Positions 45,501 to 53,166 are shown, counted from the stretch's first letter. The stretch: 64,000 nucleotides of DNA from Paracoccus kondratievae (GCF_009301415.1 NZ_CP045072.1:221501-285500); one strand, 5' to 3'. Program-made: numbers and translations. The notes: generated by a model not told the origin, from the letters alone.

Positions 45501-45660
45501 GCGAGGGCAGCCCCCCTGACGCACGGTGCCAGCCTGCCGCGAAAGCGCCGAGATCGCTGTCCGAATAGGACAGTGCGATCAGCTCGGCGGGGCTTTGGCC
45601 GGGGTCGGTCGGAACCTCGGTTTCTTCCAGCCCACGGCTTTCGCGAAAGACGACATGCAT
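42502..45660 (-). CDS. cobN: Cobaltochelatase large subunit
   Basis: A 1052-residue CobN, somewhat short for the family (usually about 1100-1250). Motifs include WPQADYLATLARLPARLRDDL, HMGAHGTLEWLPGKSVAL near residue 490, VVYPFIANDPGEAAQAKRR, and VDLWGSATMRTAGEEFAMAL. It inserts cobalt into hydrogenobyrinic acid a,c-diamide with the AAA ATPase pair CobS and CobT, which are not in the window. It lies 14 bases after cobW. Confidence 0.95.
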   Translation of the reverse strand: MHVVFRESRGLEETEVPTDPGQSPAELIALSYSDSDLGAFAAGWHRASGGLPSLRLCNLSALRHPVSVDQYCETTLAGARAILVRLIGGEPYWSYGVASLQDLARRRGIALAFLPADGRPDPTLDRYSTLPLPVLRRLTTLCDQGGAVAAQMALAELAHAAGLHTAPVQGEAAIPEFGFYDPDHGVIQRPKPGLLVSFYRSYLTSADLAPVDAMIRALHAAGLDATGVFAPSLKAPGFAEWLAPHLPGVAAVVNLTAFSARDDAGATPFDGADGPVFQVALSTAPRELWAAEERGLSAADLAMHVVLPEVDGRIFLGAISFKQAQERDPDLQFSRMIHVPDDQRINAAAARVRAWLNLPAKRRAVVLSTYPGKTYQLAHAVGLDALASAGAMLGIPHDDLGRRLKAGRLHWPQADYLATLARLPARLRDDLAAAWGAPPAGGFHFAALRHGADLIALQPERGEVATRAEDYHDLTRTPCHEYVAFYLWLRTQADALIHMGAHGTLEWLPGKSVALSDECWPEALLGDLPVVYPFIANDPGEAAQAKRRLSAVTLGHLPPPLVDAALPERLTHLERLLDEYSTADGLDPRRRDRLILAIRDEARAAGVEADLGLPPDAAPAEAIPLIDRFLCDLKDSRFGDGLHVYGSGACGKAEREGLTRALSGQRVAPGPSGSPARGRQDVLPTGRNLFTVDPRAVPSRNAYAQGVRLAEELLRRHLQDHGDWPRGLVVDLWGSATMRTAGEEFAMALHLAGLRPRWDAASGRVSGVDILTLAELGRPRIDVTLRVSGLFRDVFPGLAQLFETGAAALATRGESPDDNPYRHRIPRVFGPKPGLYGLGLADLAETFSDEARHAAGEAWLAASSHAIGADGRISHQPQAIRERLSGADAFVHAQDLPESDLLLASDYAAHEAGFAAAMARIGAAHPALYHLDATRPDQPRARTLTEEIARVTRARAANPAWADGMMRHGFRGAAEIAATLDHMAAFANLAGVVPGHLFDLYHEATLGRPEVVDFMQRENPAALAAMRALFARLIASGLWVTRRNSVLAGVAP

Positions 45661-45674
45661 GGCTTATTCGGCGC

Positions 45675-46709
45675 TTATGCGGCCAGAACCGCCCTGATCG
45701 CGGCCTCGTCGATATCGTCATGCTCGGCAATGACGACGAGGCGCGAGTTGCGGGGGGCATCGCCCCAGGGCCGGTCGTATTGGTGGCGCACCCGTTCACC
45801 CACCGCCTGCACCAGCAACCGCATGGGCTTGCCCAGGACGGCGACATGGCCTTTGACCCGCAGGATGTTCTGTTCCCGCGCCAGCCGTTCGATGCGGGTG
45901 GCCAGATCAGCCGGGTCCGCGATCTCGGCCAGTTCGATCACCACCGAGTCGAAATCGTCATGCTCATGATCCTCGGCCCCGTCATGATGGCTGGGGCGGG
46001 CGGCAAGGTCATCCTCGGCCGCGGCATTGAGGCCCAGGATGACGCGCGGGTCGATCACCCCGTCAACCAGCGGCAGGATCGGCAGCTTGCGCGGGGCCTC
46101 GGCCTCGATGACCGCGCGGGCGGCGGCCAGCCCCTGTTCGCCCGCCAGATCAGCCTTGGAGAGCAGGACGATATCGGCACAGGCGATCTGGTCCTCGAAC
46201 ACCTCGGAAAGCGGCGTTTCGTGGTCAAGGCTGTCATCAGCGGCGCGCTGGGCCTCGACTGCCGCCACGTCGGGGGCAAAACGGCCTGCCGCAACCGCCT
46301 CGGCATCGGCCAGTGCAATCACCCCGTCCACGGTGATGCGCGAACGGATCGCCGGCCAGTCGAACGCCTTAAGCAGCGGTTTCGGCAGGGCAAGGCCCGA
46401 GGTCTCGATCAGGATGTGGTCGGGCCTGACCGGCATTGCCATCAGCCGTTCAAGCGTCGGGATGAAGTCATCGGCGACGGTGCAACAGATGCAGCCGTTC
46501 GACAGCTCCATGATGTTTTCGGCCGGGCAGTTTTCGTCTGCGCAGGATTTCAGGATCTCTCCGTCCACGCCCATTGTGCCGAATTCGTTGACCAGAACTG
46601 CCAGCCGCTTGCCCTGCGGGTTCTGCATCAGGTGGCGGATCAGCGTGGTCTTGCCGGCGCCCAGAAAGCCGGTGATGACAGTCACTGGGGTCTTGGTCAG
46701 GTCGGTCAT
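45675..46709 (-). CDS. cobW: CobW-family GTP-binding metallochaperone
   Basis: A 344-residue G3E GTPase. Walker A is VITGFLGAGKTTLIRHLM near residue 12, the metal-binding CxCC motif is NGCICCTVADDF near 72, and the E-D/SKAD motif is IVLLSKADLAGE. A histidine/aspartate-rich insert (HHDGAEDHEHDD) near 245 could bind metal. CobW is thought to deliver cobalt to CobN in the aerobic pathway, and its position directly before cobN fits. The gene lies 3 bases after the DUF1636 gene. Confidence 0.95.
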   Translation of the reverse strand: MTDLTKTPVTVITGFLGAGKTTLIRHLMQNPQGKRLAVLVNEFGTMGVDGEILKSCADENCPAENIMELSNGCICCTVADDFIPTLERLMAMPVRPDHILIETSGLALPKPLLKAFDWPAIRSRITVDGVIALADAEAVAAGRFAPDVAAVEAQRAADDSLDHETPLSEVFEDQIACADIVLLSKADLAGEQGLAAARAVIEAEAPRKLPILPLVDGVIDPRVILGLNAAAEDDLAARPSHHDGAEDHEHDDFDSVVIELAEIADPADLATRIERLAREQNILRVKGHVAVLGKPMRLLVQAVGERVRHQYDRPWGDAPRNSRLVVIAEHDDIDEAAIRAVLAA

Positions 46710-46712
46710 GTG

Positions 46713-47066
46713 CTACCCAATCGGAGGAATGCGCGCGAGGCTGCGCTTGCGGAAAATCGTGACGCGTTCGCGCCAGGGGACGATGCCGTCAGATGCGTCG
46801 GCATAGGCGGCGGCGCCCTGCATGATCTCGGGGGCGTCATCAGCCGACATGCTGCCATAGACATAGGTCCACCGGCCCGGGCCCGACAGCGCGATCGCCG
46901 CGCCATTGGCGCAGGCCGACAGGCATTCGACGGGAACGATACGCACGCCTTGGGGCAGGGTCTCGGCGGTCAGCGCCTGCAGCAGACGCAGGCCGGGCAC
47001 GGGCTCGCCGTCGGGGACGGGCAGGCCGGCGCGGCAGGTGATGCAGACGTGCAAGGTGACTGTCAT
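46713..47066 (-). CDS. DUF1636 ferredoxin-like metal-binding protein
   Basis: A 117-residue protein and the first gene of the cob operon. It has two cysteine pairs, HVCITCRAG near the start and VECLSACANGAAI near residue 50, in the spacing of thioredoxin-like [2Fe-2S] ferredoxins. DUF1636 genes are often found in cobalamin clusters next to cobW. The protein probably binds an Fe-S cluster or cobalt. ATG 47066 follows a GAAGGGCGC site, and the B12 riboswitch begins about 90 bases upstream. Confidence 0.8.
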   Translation of the reverse strand: MTVTLHVCITCRAGLPVPDGEPVPGLRLLQALTAETLPQGVRIVPVECLSACANGAAIALSGPGRWTYVYGSMSADDAPEIMQGAAAYADASDGIVPWRERVTIFRKRSLARIPPIG

Positions 47067-47156
47067 GCGCCCTTCATCCGTTATGGCGGCAGGGCGCGGG
47101 GGCGCGACATATGCCCCAAGCCCCAGCAGGAACACCCCGTCCGCCGGTCAATCCTT

Positions 47157-47315
47157 TGCGCGGGCAGGTCTCCCGGCTTGCGGATTCGGGCCTGTGGGGC
47201 CCACGGTCGTCCCGCCTTCCCGGCTTTTGGCCAGTGGCTTATGGGCGACCTTTCCGGTCACGGTCGCGGGGGCGGCTGCTTCCAGGCGGTTGCCTGTCGC
47301 ATTCCCTCTTAGCCT
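47157..47315 (-). promoter_or_regulatory. Cobalamin riboswitch upstream of the cob operon
   Basis: Read on the minus strand: a GGGAAT start (47301-47310), the core GCAGCCGCCCCCGCG (about 47265-47279), the GCCACTG motif, GGGAAGGCGGG, and the closing GCCGGGAGACCTGCC (47162-47176). These are the conserved parts of the B12 (cobalamin) riboswitch in the right order. It should repress the DUF1636-cobW-cobN... operon when adenosylcobalamin is abundant. Confidence 0.92.
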
Positions 47316-47387
47316 GTCGTAGGACAGGAACCAGCGCCCCTTGTCTGTGCGCGCCCGGTCCCGACTTGTCAAGCAAAGGAGTGCCCG

Positions 47388-47999
47388 ATGCCGACCGAAG
47401 ACAACCTTCGCCATGCCGAGAAGATGGCCAGGATCAAGGCTGCGCGTGACCGGATGATGGCTGGAAAGCAGGGCGAAAAGGGACTGATCATCGTCCATAC
47501 CGGCAAGGGCAAGGGCAAGTCCTCGTCCGGGTTTGGCATGATCCTGCGCTGCATCGCCCATGAGATGCCCTGCGCCGTGGTGCAGTTCATCAAGGGCTCA
47601 TGGGACACGGGCGAGCGTCGGCTTTTGACCGGACATTTCGGCGATCTGTGCCAGTTTTATGCCATGGGCGAGGGGTTTACCTGGGAAACGCAGGACCGTG
47701 AGCGTGACATCGCCGCCGCCCGCGCCGGCTGGGAAAAGGCCAAAGAGCTGATCCGCGATCCCCGCATCCGTATGGTACTGCTTGATGAGATCAACATCGC
47801 CCTGCGCTATGATTATCTGGATCTGGACGAGGTGCTGGTCTTTCTGCGCAGCGAAAAGCAGCCGATGACCCATGTCGTGCTGACCGGGCGCAACGCCAGG
47901 CCGGAACTGATCGAGCTTGCCGATCTTGTAACAGAGATGGAACAGGTCAAGCATCCGTTCCGCGACGGTATCAAGGCCCAGCCGGGGGTAGAGTTCTAG
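47388..47999 (+). CDS. cobO: Cob(I)yrinic acid a,c-diamide adenosyltransferase
   Basis: A 203-residue enzyme of the CobA/CobO/BtuR family. The P-loop LIIVHTGKGKGKSSSGFGM is near residue 33; VQFIKGSWDTGERRLL, VLLDEINIALRYDYLD and VVLTGRNARPELIELADL are the other hallmarks. It adenosylates the corrinoid after cobalt insertion. ATG 47388 follows AAAGGAGT. It is divergent from the riboswitch-controlled operon and may be followed by the DUF1801 gene. Confidence 0.96.
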   Translation: MPTEDNLRHAEKMARIKAARDRMMAGKQGEKGLIIVHTGKGKGKSSSGFGMILRCIAHEMPCAVVQFIKGSWDTGERRLLTGHFGDLCQFYAMGEGFTWETQDRERDIAAARAGWEKAKELIRDPRIRMVLLDEINIALRYDYLDLDEVLVFLRSEKQPMTHVVLTGRNARPELIELADLVTEMEQVKHPFRDGIKAQPGVEF

Positions 48000-48003
48000 G
48001 ACG

Positions 48004-48420
48004 ATGACCGAACCGCAGAACAAGCCAAAACTGCTTTCGGGCGGCAATCCGCAGATCCCAAAGGGATATGGCGAAGCCCCCGTTCGCGCCTATATCGACG
48101 CGCTGCCGGGATGGAAGCATCAGGTTGGCGAAAAGCTGGATCAGATCATCACCCGCACCGTGCCGGGTGTGAAAAAGGCGGTAAAGTGGAATTCGCCTTT
48201 TTACGGGGTCGAGGAAGGGGTCTGGTTCCTCAGCTTTCACTGCATGACTAAATATATCAAAGTCGGCTTTTTTCGCGGCGCAGAGCTGGATCCGCTGCCG
48301 CCTGTCGCCTCGAAACAGCCCGACGTGCGCTATGTCCATATTCCCGAAGGCCCGTTCGACGAAAAGCAATTCGCCGATTGGGTGCTGCAGGCCAGCCATC
48401 TGCCGGGGCTGAAGATGTAA
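48004..48420 (+). CDS. DUF1801 (YdhG-like) protein
   Basis: A 138-residue protein. VRAYIDALPGWKHQVGEKLDQII and VKWNSPFYGVEEGVWFLSFHCM are the DUF1801 features; the fold is small and alpha/beta. The role is unknown. It lies 4 bases after cobO in the same direction, so it may be in the same transcript, and it converges on bluB with a gap of 4 bases. Confidence 0.8.
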   Translation: MTEPQNKPKLLSGGNPQIPKGYGEAPVRAYIDALPGWKHQVGEKLDQIITRTVPGVKKAVKWNSPFYGVEEGVWFLSFHCMTKYIKVGFFRGAELDPLPPVASKQPDVRYVHIPEGPFDEKQFADWVLQASHLPGLKM

Positions 48421-48424
48421 GGCC

Positions 48425-49048
48425 CTAGCGCCGCTGCCATTCGGGGGCGGTATTTTCCTGCCAGCCCCTGCGATGCAGCAATGGCGTGTCATCCTCAAAC
48501 TCAGGCCAGCCGAGGCAGAGAAGGGCCGAGAACTCCCATTCAGGCGACACCTGCAAAAGCGCGGTGATCCGCTGGGGGTCGATGATCGAGACCATCCCCA
48601 TCCCCAGATTGCGCGCCCGTGCCGCCAGCCATAGCGCCATGATTGCCATGGCGGTCGATTGTTGCAGCGTTTGCGGCATGGTTGCCCGGCCAAGGCCGTG
48701 CCCCTCAGAGGGGTCGAGACGGGTAAAGACGGCCAGCCACACCGGTGCGCGATCAAGACCTGCCAGTTTCAATGCATCATATTCCTGTCGCTGCTGGCCC
48801 CGATAGTGGCTGGCGGCCTCGGTATTGCAGCGTTGGAACTCGGCCCGGATCCGGTCGCGCAGAGCCGGGGTTTCGACGCGAACCACCCGCCAGGGACGAG
48901 AGTTGCCGACGGATGGCGCAAGCTCCATCGCGGCACGCAGCTCATCCAGCAGGGGTTCGGGCACAGGATCGGGGCGGAAATGGCGTATATCGCGGCGCCA
49001 GCGCAGGATGCGGTCCAGCGTGGCGCGATCTTCGGGGCCGAACTCCAT
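48425..49048 (-). CDS. bluB: 5,6-dimethylbenzimidazole synthase
   Basis: A 207-residue flavin-destructase of the nitroreductase fold. WRRDIRHFRPDPVPEPLLDEL (in two parts), APSVGNSRPWRVVRV, DRAPVWLAVFTR and ARNLGMGMVSIIDP match BluB. It breaks reduced FMN with O2 to make DMB, the lower ligand of cobalamin. ATG 49048 shares one base with the stop of the preceding gene (TGATG); a GTG one codon upstream is less likely. Confidence 0.93.
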   Translation of the reverse strand: MEFGPEDRATLDRILRWRRDIRHFRPDPVPEPLLDELRAAMELAPSVGNSRPWRVVRVETPALRDRIRAEFQRCNTEAASHYRGQQRQEYDALKLAGLDRAPVWLAVFTRLDPSEGHGLGRATMPQTLQQSTAMAIMALWLAARARNLGMGMVSIIDPQRITALLQVSPEWEFSALLCLGWPEFEDDTPLLHRRGWQENTAPEWQRR

Positions 49049-49581
49049 CACGGTGTAGCGCAGATTGCGTTGTCGGGCAGGCCCTCGGCCCCGGCGCGGA
49101 TGGCGACCGGGCGTTCGGGGACTGTCAGTTCGATAGCAAGCGGCTGGCCGCCGACGGTCAGGGGGCTGTGATCGTTGGCATTCAGTTCGACCCGCAGCTG
49201 ATCGCCGGGCGCCAGCGACCCAAGGTGATGGGCGGGGCCATAAAGACGGGCGATCTTGGTGCCGTTCAGGTAAAGATGGGCGTGACCTTCACCCGCGCGG
49301 TGGGCCAGACCTGCATGTTCGGGCGCAAAGCAAAAGCCCTGCGCCTGCACGAACAGGTTCCAGCCGGTGACGCTGTCGGGTTCAAGCCGCGCCGAGGCAG
49401 TTGCGCTGCCAGCGGGCAGGTCGATGGCCGTGCCGTGGTGATGCGTCCCGGTCTGTGCGCCATGGCCATTGGCACCGTGGTCGTGGCCGTCCAGCGTGAC
49501 GCCATTCGCGGCGGCGATGACAAAGCCCATGCCGCCGCCGAAGATCAGACCGATCAGCAGCATCGGGATCGAGCGATCCAT
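49048..49581 (-). CDS. Histidine-rich membrane-anchored protein in the cobalt-uptake operon
   Basis: A 177-residue protein starting at ATG 49581, chosen because AAGGA lies 7 bases upstream. Residues 1-25 form one membrane helix (LLIGLIFGGGMGFVIAAA). A histidine cluster follows (GHDHGANGHGAQTGTHHHG, residues about 31-49), then a beta-rich periplasmic domain with FAPEHAGLAHRAGEGHAHLY and LNANDHSPLTVGG. The many histidines and the operon partners (cbtB, cbtA, bluB) suggest cobalt capture or delivery outside the membrane. I cannot name the family. It could be one of the further B12-regulated Cbt-type families. Confidence 0.7.
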   Translation of the reverse strand: MDRSIPMLLIGLIFGGGMGFVIAAANGVTLDGHDHGANGHGAQTGTHHHGTAIDLPAGSATASARLEPDSVTGWNLFVQAQGFCFAPEHAGLAHRAGEGHAHLYLNGTKIARLYGPAHHLGSLAPGDQLRVELNANDHSPLTVGGQPLAIELTVPERPVAIRAGAEGLPDNAICATP

Positions 49582-49647
49582 GTCACTATCCTTGTTCATA
49601 GGAACAGCCGGACGATGGCCGCCCGGCTGCGAATGCTTCATTCCCGA

Positions 49648-50346
49648 TCAGGCCGCCTGCGGCACTGGGGCGCCCTGCGCCTCGCGCTGCCAGAGCCAGC
49701 CCGAAAGCAGCCCAAGCAGGGTCCATGCCATGGCGCCTACGCCTAGCGAGCGGCCGGCGAATTCGGCTGCCAGTTCCGGCGGGACGGGGCCGGCGTAACT
49801 GTCGGGCTGCGGTGCTCCGATCAGATGCGGCGCGATGATCAGGATGATTGCCGCGCCCCATGCCGCCCAGCCTTTGCCAAAGACGATCAGCCACAGGGCA
49901 AGCCCGGTCGCAACCGCCGTGCCAAGCCACCAGATTGCGCGAAGCTGCACATCAGCGGCGGCAACGCCCGGCACCTCGGGTGCAAGGCCAAAGGCCGGGG
50001 CAAGCTGCATGGTGACAAAACCTGCAAGCCCCCACAGCAGCCCCTGCCGGGCTGATACCGTATTTCCCTGCACCTCGGTCACCGCCATCAGTGCCACCAG
50101 CATCAGCCCGTAGCCTGCATAGACCATCATGGTGAACAGAACCGACAGCATGTTGCGGCTCCATTCAAACGGACCAAGGTTCTGATGGGCGCTGACGGTC
50201 TCGGCCCCGAAATGGGTCAGTTGGCCCGATTCATACAGTTCGGCATGCAGCAGCACCGGCTGCACGAACCAAAGCTGCAACAGGGCGGCAATCAGCCCTG
50301 CTGCAGCGCCAGCGATCAATCCGCTGGTCACTATGCGCGAAAACAT
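49648..50346 (-). CDS. cbtA: CbtA-type cobalt transporter subunit
   Basis: A 232-residue protein with about six membrane helices, beginning MFSRIVTSGLIAGAAAGL and containing WSRNMLSVLFTMMVYAGYG and LAPAFGLAPEVPG. CbtA works with CbtB as a predicted cobalt importer controlled by B12. The start follows the cbtB stop by 1 base. A longer open frame upstream runs through cbtB and is rejected. Confidence 0.9.
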   Translation of the reverse strand: MFSRIVTSGLIAGAAAGLIAALLQLWFVQPVLLHAELYESGQLTHFGAETVSAHQNLGPFEWSRNMLSVLFTMMVYAGYGLMLVALMAVTEVQGNTVSARQGLLWGLAGFVTMQLAPAFGLAPEVPGVAAADVQLRAIWWLGTAVATGLALWLIVFGKGWAAWGAAIILIIAPHLIGAPQPDSYAGPVPPELAAEFAGRSLGVGAMAWTLLGLLSGWLWQREAQGAPVPQAA

Positions 50347-50347
50347 C

Positions 50348-50527
50348 TCAGTGGCAGGGGAAGCCGACGGCGTGACGCGTGTCATGCGCGGCATCATGCA
50401 GGGTCTCGGCCTGCACCAGCCCCGACACAAAGATCAGCCCAAAGCCGATGGCAAACGCTGCAATGGCAGGAAGCAGGACCGAGCGCGCGCCTGCGGCGCT
50501 GCTGGTCGTCATGGTCTTTGCGGTCAT
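50348..50527 (-). CDS. cbtB: CbtB-type cobalt transporter small subunit
   Basis: A 59-residue protein with one membrane helix (LLPAIAAFAIGFGLIFVSGL) and the C-terminal metal-binding signature HDAAHDTRHAVGFPCH. This conserved tail marks CbtB and is thought to bind cobalt. ATG 50527 follows GGAAAGGGT. It is the first gene after the second B12 riboswitch. Confidence 0.93.
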   Translation of the reverse strand: MTAKTMTTSSAAGARSVLLPAIAAFAIGFGLIFVSGLVQAETLHDAAHDTRHAVGFPCH

Positions 50528-50577
50528 TCTTGACCCTTTCCTGTAGTCGTCCAACCCGACGACGTTACGGTTTCATG

Positions 50578-50735
50578 CACCGGCAGGTCTCCTGGCTTGC
50601 GGGTCACAGCTGACGCCCGCCTTCCCGGCCATGACGGGCCAGTGGCGTGATGGGCGTCCGCTCTCCGCTCACAGTCGCGGGGGCGGCTGCGGATTTGGCA
50701 CCGGATGTTCCGGGCCGCACCGCATTCCCTTTTGG
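50578..50735 (-). promoter_or_regulatory. Cobalamin riboswitch upstream of cbtB-cbtA-bluB
   Basis: On the minus strand: GGGAATGCGGTGCGG (about 50716-50730), GCAGCCGCCCCCGCGACTGT (50671-50690), the GCCACTGG motif, GGGAAGGCGGGCG, and the closing AGCCAGGAGACCTGCCGG (50581-50598). All conserved blocks of the B12 riboswitch are present. It should turn off cobalt uptake and DMB synthesis when cobalamin is plentiful. Confidence 0.93.
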
Positions 50736-50827
50736 GCCCCGATCAAGGGGCACCGATACGTGGGCATGTTAGCTGCGAGATCGCGCCGGCGGCAAGCGGA
50801 ATCGGGTGCCGTCTCGTCGCAGGCCGG

Positions 50828-51880
50828 TCAGGGCGCGGGTGGCCAATCCACATCGACCCAGACCAGCCGATGCGCCGAGGCTTTCAGCGCGGCCTCGGCC
50901 AGTGGCCCCTCGGCAGGCCAGAAGACGCCAGAGCCCAGCACCTCTAACCCCTTGGCGGGCAGGACGTAATCGACGCGCAGGTTGCCCGGCGGACGGTCGT
51001 CGCGCCAGTCGCCGGTATCCAGCGCGGGGTCGCCCTTATGGTTGTCGTTCACGCCCCCCCTGGCCGCCGTCCCTCCGGTGCTGCGGGGCAGGGGGTCGGT
51101 GACATGGGCCATGATCCGGGCCAAAGCCTCGGGTCGGCCGTCGCCGTCCATCGGATCAAGGTTCAGATTTCCGGCAAGCACGAAGGGACCTTTGGGCAGA
51201 TGGTGCAGCCAGAAGGCCAGTTCGTCGTGATTGCGCCGCCCGTTCAAATCTTCGGGGCCGTCAAAGACCGGAGGGGTTGCTGACATAGCCAGCAGGTGCA
51301 GCGGCTGACCCGCAATGGTGATTTCAGCATCCCAATGCGCGGTCGAGGACAGGCGCCGCGCCGCCGCGACCTCGGGCGGCAGGGGCGGCATCAGGTTGCC
51401 GGGCAGATCGCGCCACAGGAAACCACTGTAATCCCGGACTGAGCCTATCGGGTGGCGCGACAGGATCGCCATACCGCCCTGACCGGTGAAATTGCCAAAC
51501 CCCTGCGCATCATCTGCTGTGCCAAGCCGTCCGTCGGCGTTCAGATCCAGCCCGGTCGCCATGCCGGAATTTGGGCGTGCTGCAAAACGGTGGGGATAAT
51601 CCAGCCCCGCCTTGGCCAGCCTTGCGGCAAATGCATCCAACGCCTTGCTGTCGTAGTCCCAGTCGAAATCGGTCAGCAAAAGGATATCGGGCCGTGTCCC
51701 GGCGATGACGCGGATTACGGCGTCAATCTGGCTGTCCTTGCGGGTCAGATCGCGCAGCAATAACCCCGGCCCGTCGCGTGACAGGCCGGGGCTATAGGTG
51801 GCGATCCGCAAAGGCTCTGCCAGCGTGCCCTGGGCCAGCGCGAGGATCAGCGCCAGCCCGGCGAAAGCATTCAGACCCAA
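50828..51880 (-). CDS. Secreted endonuclease/exonuclease/phosphatase family protein
   Basis: A protein of about 350 residues with the EEP fold: RIATYSPGL, the [14 protein letters not shown] region, [36 protein letters not shown], and the closing [18 protein letters not shown]. The NLNLDP segment is the usual metal/catalytic DxNxD region with N in the first position. The N-terminus ([17 protein letters not shown]) is a signal peptide. The best start is TTG 51880, which lies inside leuD and overlaps its stop; there is no in-frame ATG. Substrate unknown. Confidence 0.75.
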   Translation of the reverse strand: MGLNAFAGLALILALAQGTLAEPLRIATYSPGLSRDGPGLLLRDLTRKDSQIDAVIRVIAGTRPDILLLTDFDWDYDSKALDAFAARLAKAGLDYPHRFAARPNSGMATGLDLNADGRLGTADDAQGFGNFTGQGGMAILSRHPIGSVRDYSGFLWRDLPGNLMPPLPPEVAAARRLSSTAHWDAEITIAGQPLHLLAMSATPPVFDGPEDLNGRRNHDELAFWLHHLPKGPFVLAGNLNLDPMDGDGRPEALARIMAHVTDPLPRSTGGTAARGGVNDNHKGDPALDTGDWRDDRPPGNLRVDYVLPAKGLEVLGSGVFWPAEGPLAEAALKASAHRLVWVDVDWPPAP

Positions 51881-52476
51881 GGCCGGCTCTGTTGCATCTG
51901 CGCCTCGAACGTGTCGATCGACGCGGACTTTTCCATGGTCAGGCCGATATCGTCCAGCCCGTTCAGCAGGCAATGTTTGCGGAAGGGGTCGATGTCGAAG
52001 CCAAAGCTTTGCCCGTCCGAAGTGGTGACGGTCTGGTTTTCAAGGTCGATGGTCATGCGGGCGTTGGCGCCTTTGCGGGCGTCCTCCATCAGCACGTCCA
52101 CCGCCTCTTGCGGCATGACGATGGGCAGGATGCCGTTCTTGAAGCAGTTATTGTAAAAGATGTCGGCAAAGCTGGTCGAGATGACCGCGCGGATGCCAAA
52201 GTCCAGCAGTGCCCAGGGCGCATGCTCGCGCGACGAGCCGCAGCCAAAGTTATCCCCGGCGACGATGATTTCCGCGCTGCGATAGGCGGGCTGGTTCAGC
52301 ACGAAATCGGCGATCTCGGTGCCGTCGGGATTGTAGCGCATCTCGTCAAACAGGTTCTTGCCCAGACCCGAACGATGGATCGTCTTGAGGAACTGTTTGG
52401 GGATGATCATGTCGGTGTCGATATTGACCAGCGGCATGGGGGCCGCGATGCCGGTCAGGGTGGTGAACTTGTCCAT
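51871..52476 (-). CDS. leuD: 3-isopropylmalate dehydratase small subunit
   Basis: A 201-residue protein. [20 protein letters not shown], the swivel-domain loop [17 protein letters not shown] near residue 70, and [17 protein letters not shown] are diagnostic of LeuD. With LeuC it isomerises 2-isopropylmalate to 3-isopropylmalate in leucine synthesis. leuC is about 700 bases away, beyond an opposite-strand gene. ATG 52476 follows GAGGATCAAC. Confidence 0.96.
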   Translation of the reverse strand: MDKFTTLTGIAAPMPLVNIDTDMIIPKQFLKTIHRSGLGKNLFDEMRYNPDGTEIADFVLNQPAYRSAEIIVAGDNFGCGSSREHAPWALLDFGIRAVISTSFADIFYNNCFKNGILPIVMPQEAVDVLMEDARKGANARMTIDLENQTVTTSDGQSFGFDIDPFRKHCLLNGLDDIGLTMEKSASIDTFEAQMQQSRPWV

Positions 52477-52567
52477 GTGTTGATCCTCGCGAATTGACTG
52501 GGGGAGTGCGTCCCCGTTAACCCAGGCCGACTGGGCGCATAGCACCACGACGAAACGGGTCCTTCAG

Positions 52568-53149
52568 ATGTTTTTTGGATTTTCGAGCTTTCACGACCTG
52601 CGTGCCTGCATTGCCCGCGACTGGACCCCAAAGATCGGGGACCCCGGGTTCACCGGTTGGCTGACGGTTCTGTCCTATCTTGTCTGCCTGTGGCTGGCGG
52701 TGCTGGTACTGCGCCGTCGTCCGGCGGGTGCCGCACGCAAATTGTGGCTGGTCATTGCCGGGTTGATGGCCTTTCTGGCCCTGAACAAACAGCTGGATCT
52801 GCAAACTGCGCTGACCGCTGCGGGGCGGTGCGTGGCGCGGGCGCAGGGCTGGTATGACAGCCGCTATATCGTGCAGCTGGCCTTTATCGCCGGGCTGGTT
52901 CTGGGGGCCGTTCTGGCGCTGATCTGGGCGACGAAAGCCTTGCGCGGACACATGAGCCACAACCGCCTGGCCCTGCTGGGTCTGGCGGTGCTGTGCTGCT
53001 TTGTGCTGGTGCGCGCGGCTGGCTTTCATCATGTGGACAGGCTGATCAGTGCCGATTTTGCGGACATCAAGTTCAATTTCTGGCTCGAAAACGCGGGGCT
53101 TGTGCTGATTGCCCTTAACGCGCTGATGCTGTTGCGGCGGGGCCGCTAA
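52568..53149 (+). CDS. Hypothetical membrane protein between leuD and leuC
   Basis: A 193-residue protein with about four membrane helices: LTVLSYLVCLWLAVLVL, LWLVIAGLMAFLALN, VQLAFIAGLVLGAVLALIW, and LALLGLAVLCCFVLVRA, with a last segment near the C-terminus. The loop AARGWYDSRY-like QGWYDSRYIVQ and RAAGFHHVDRLI are its only notable motifs. I do not recognise the family. It points against both leu genes and so splits leuC from leuD. Confidence 0.7.
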   Translation: MFFGFSSFHDLRACIARDWTPKIGDPGFTGWLTVLSYLVCLWLAVLVLRRRPAGAARKLWLVIAGLMAFLALNKQLDLQTALTAAGRCVARAQGWYDSRYIVQLAFIAGLVLGAVLALIWATKALRGHMSHNRLALLGLAVLCCFVLVRAAGFHHVDRLISADFADIKFNFWLENAGLVLIALNALMLLRRGR

Positions 53150-53166
53150 GGACCCCGCCCAAGCGA

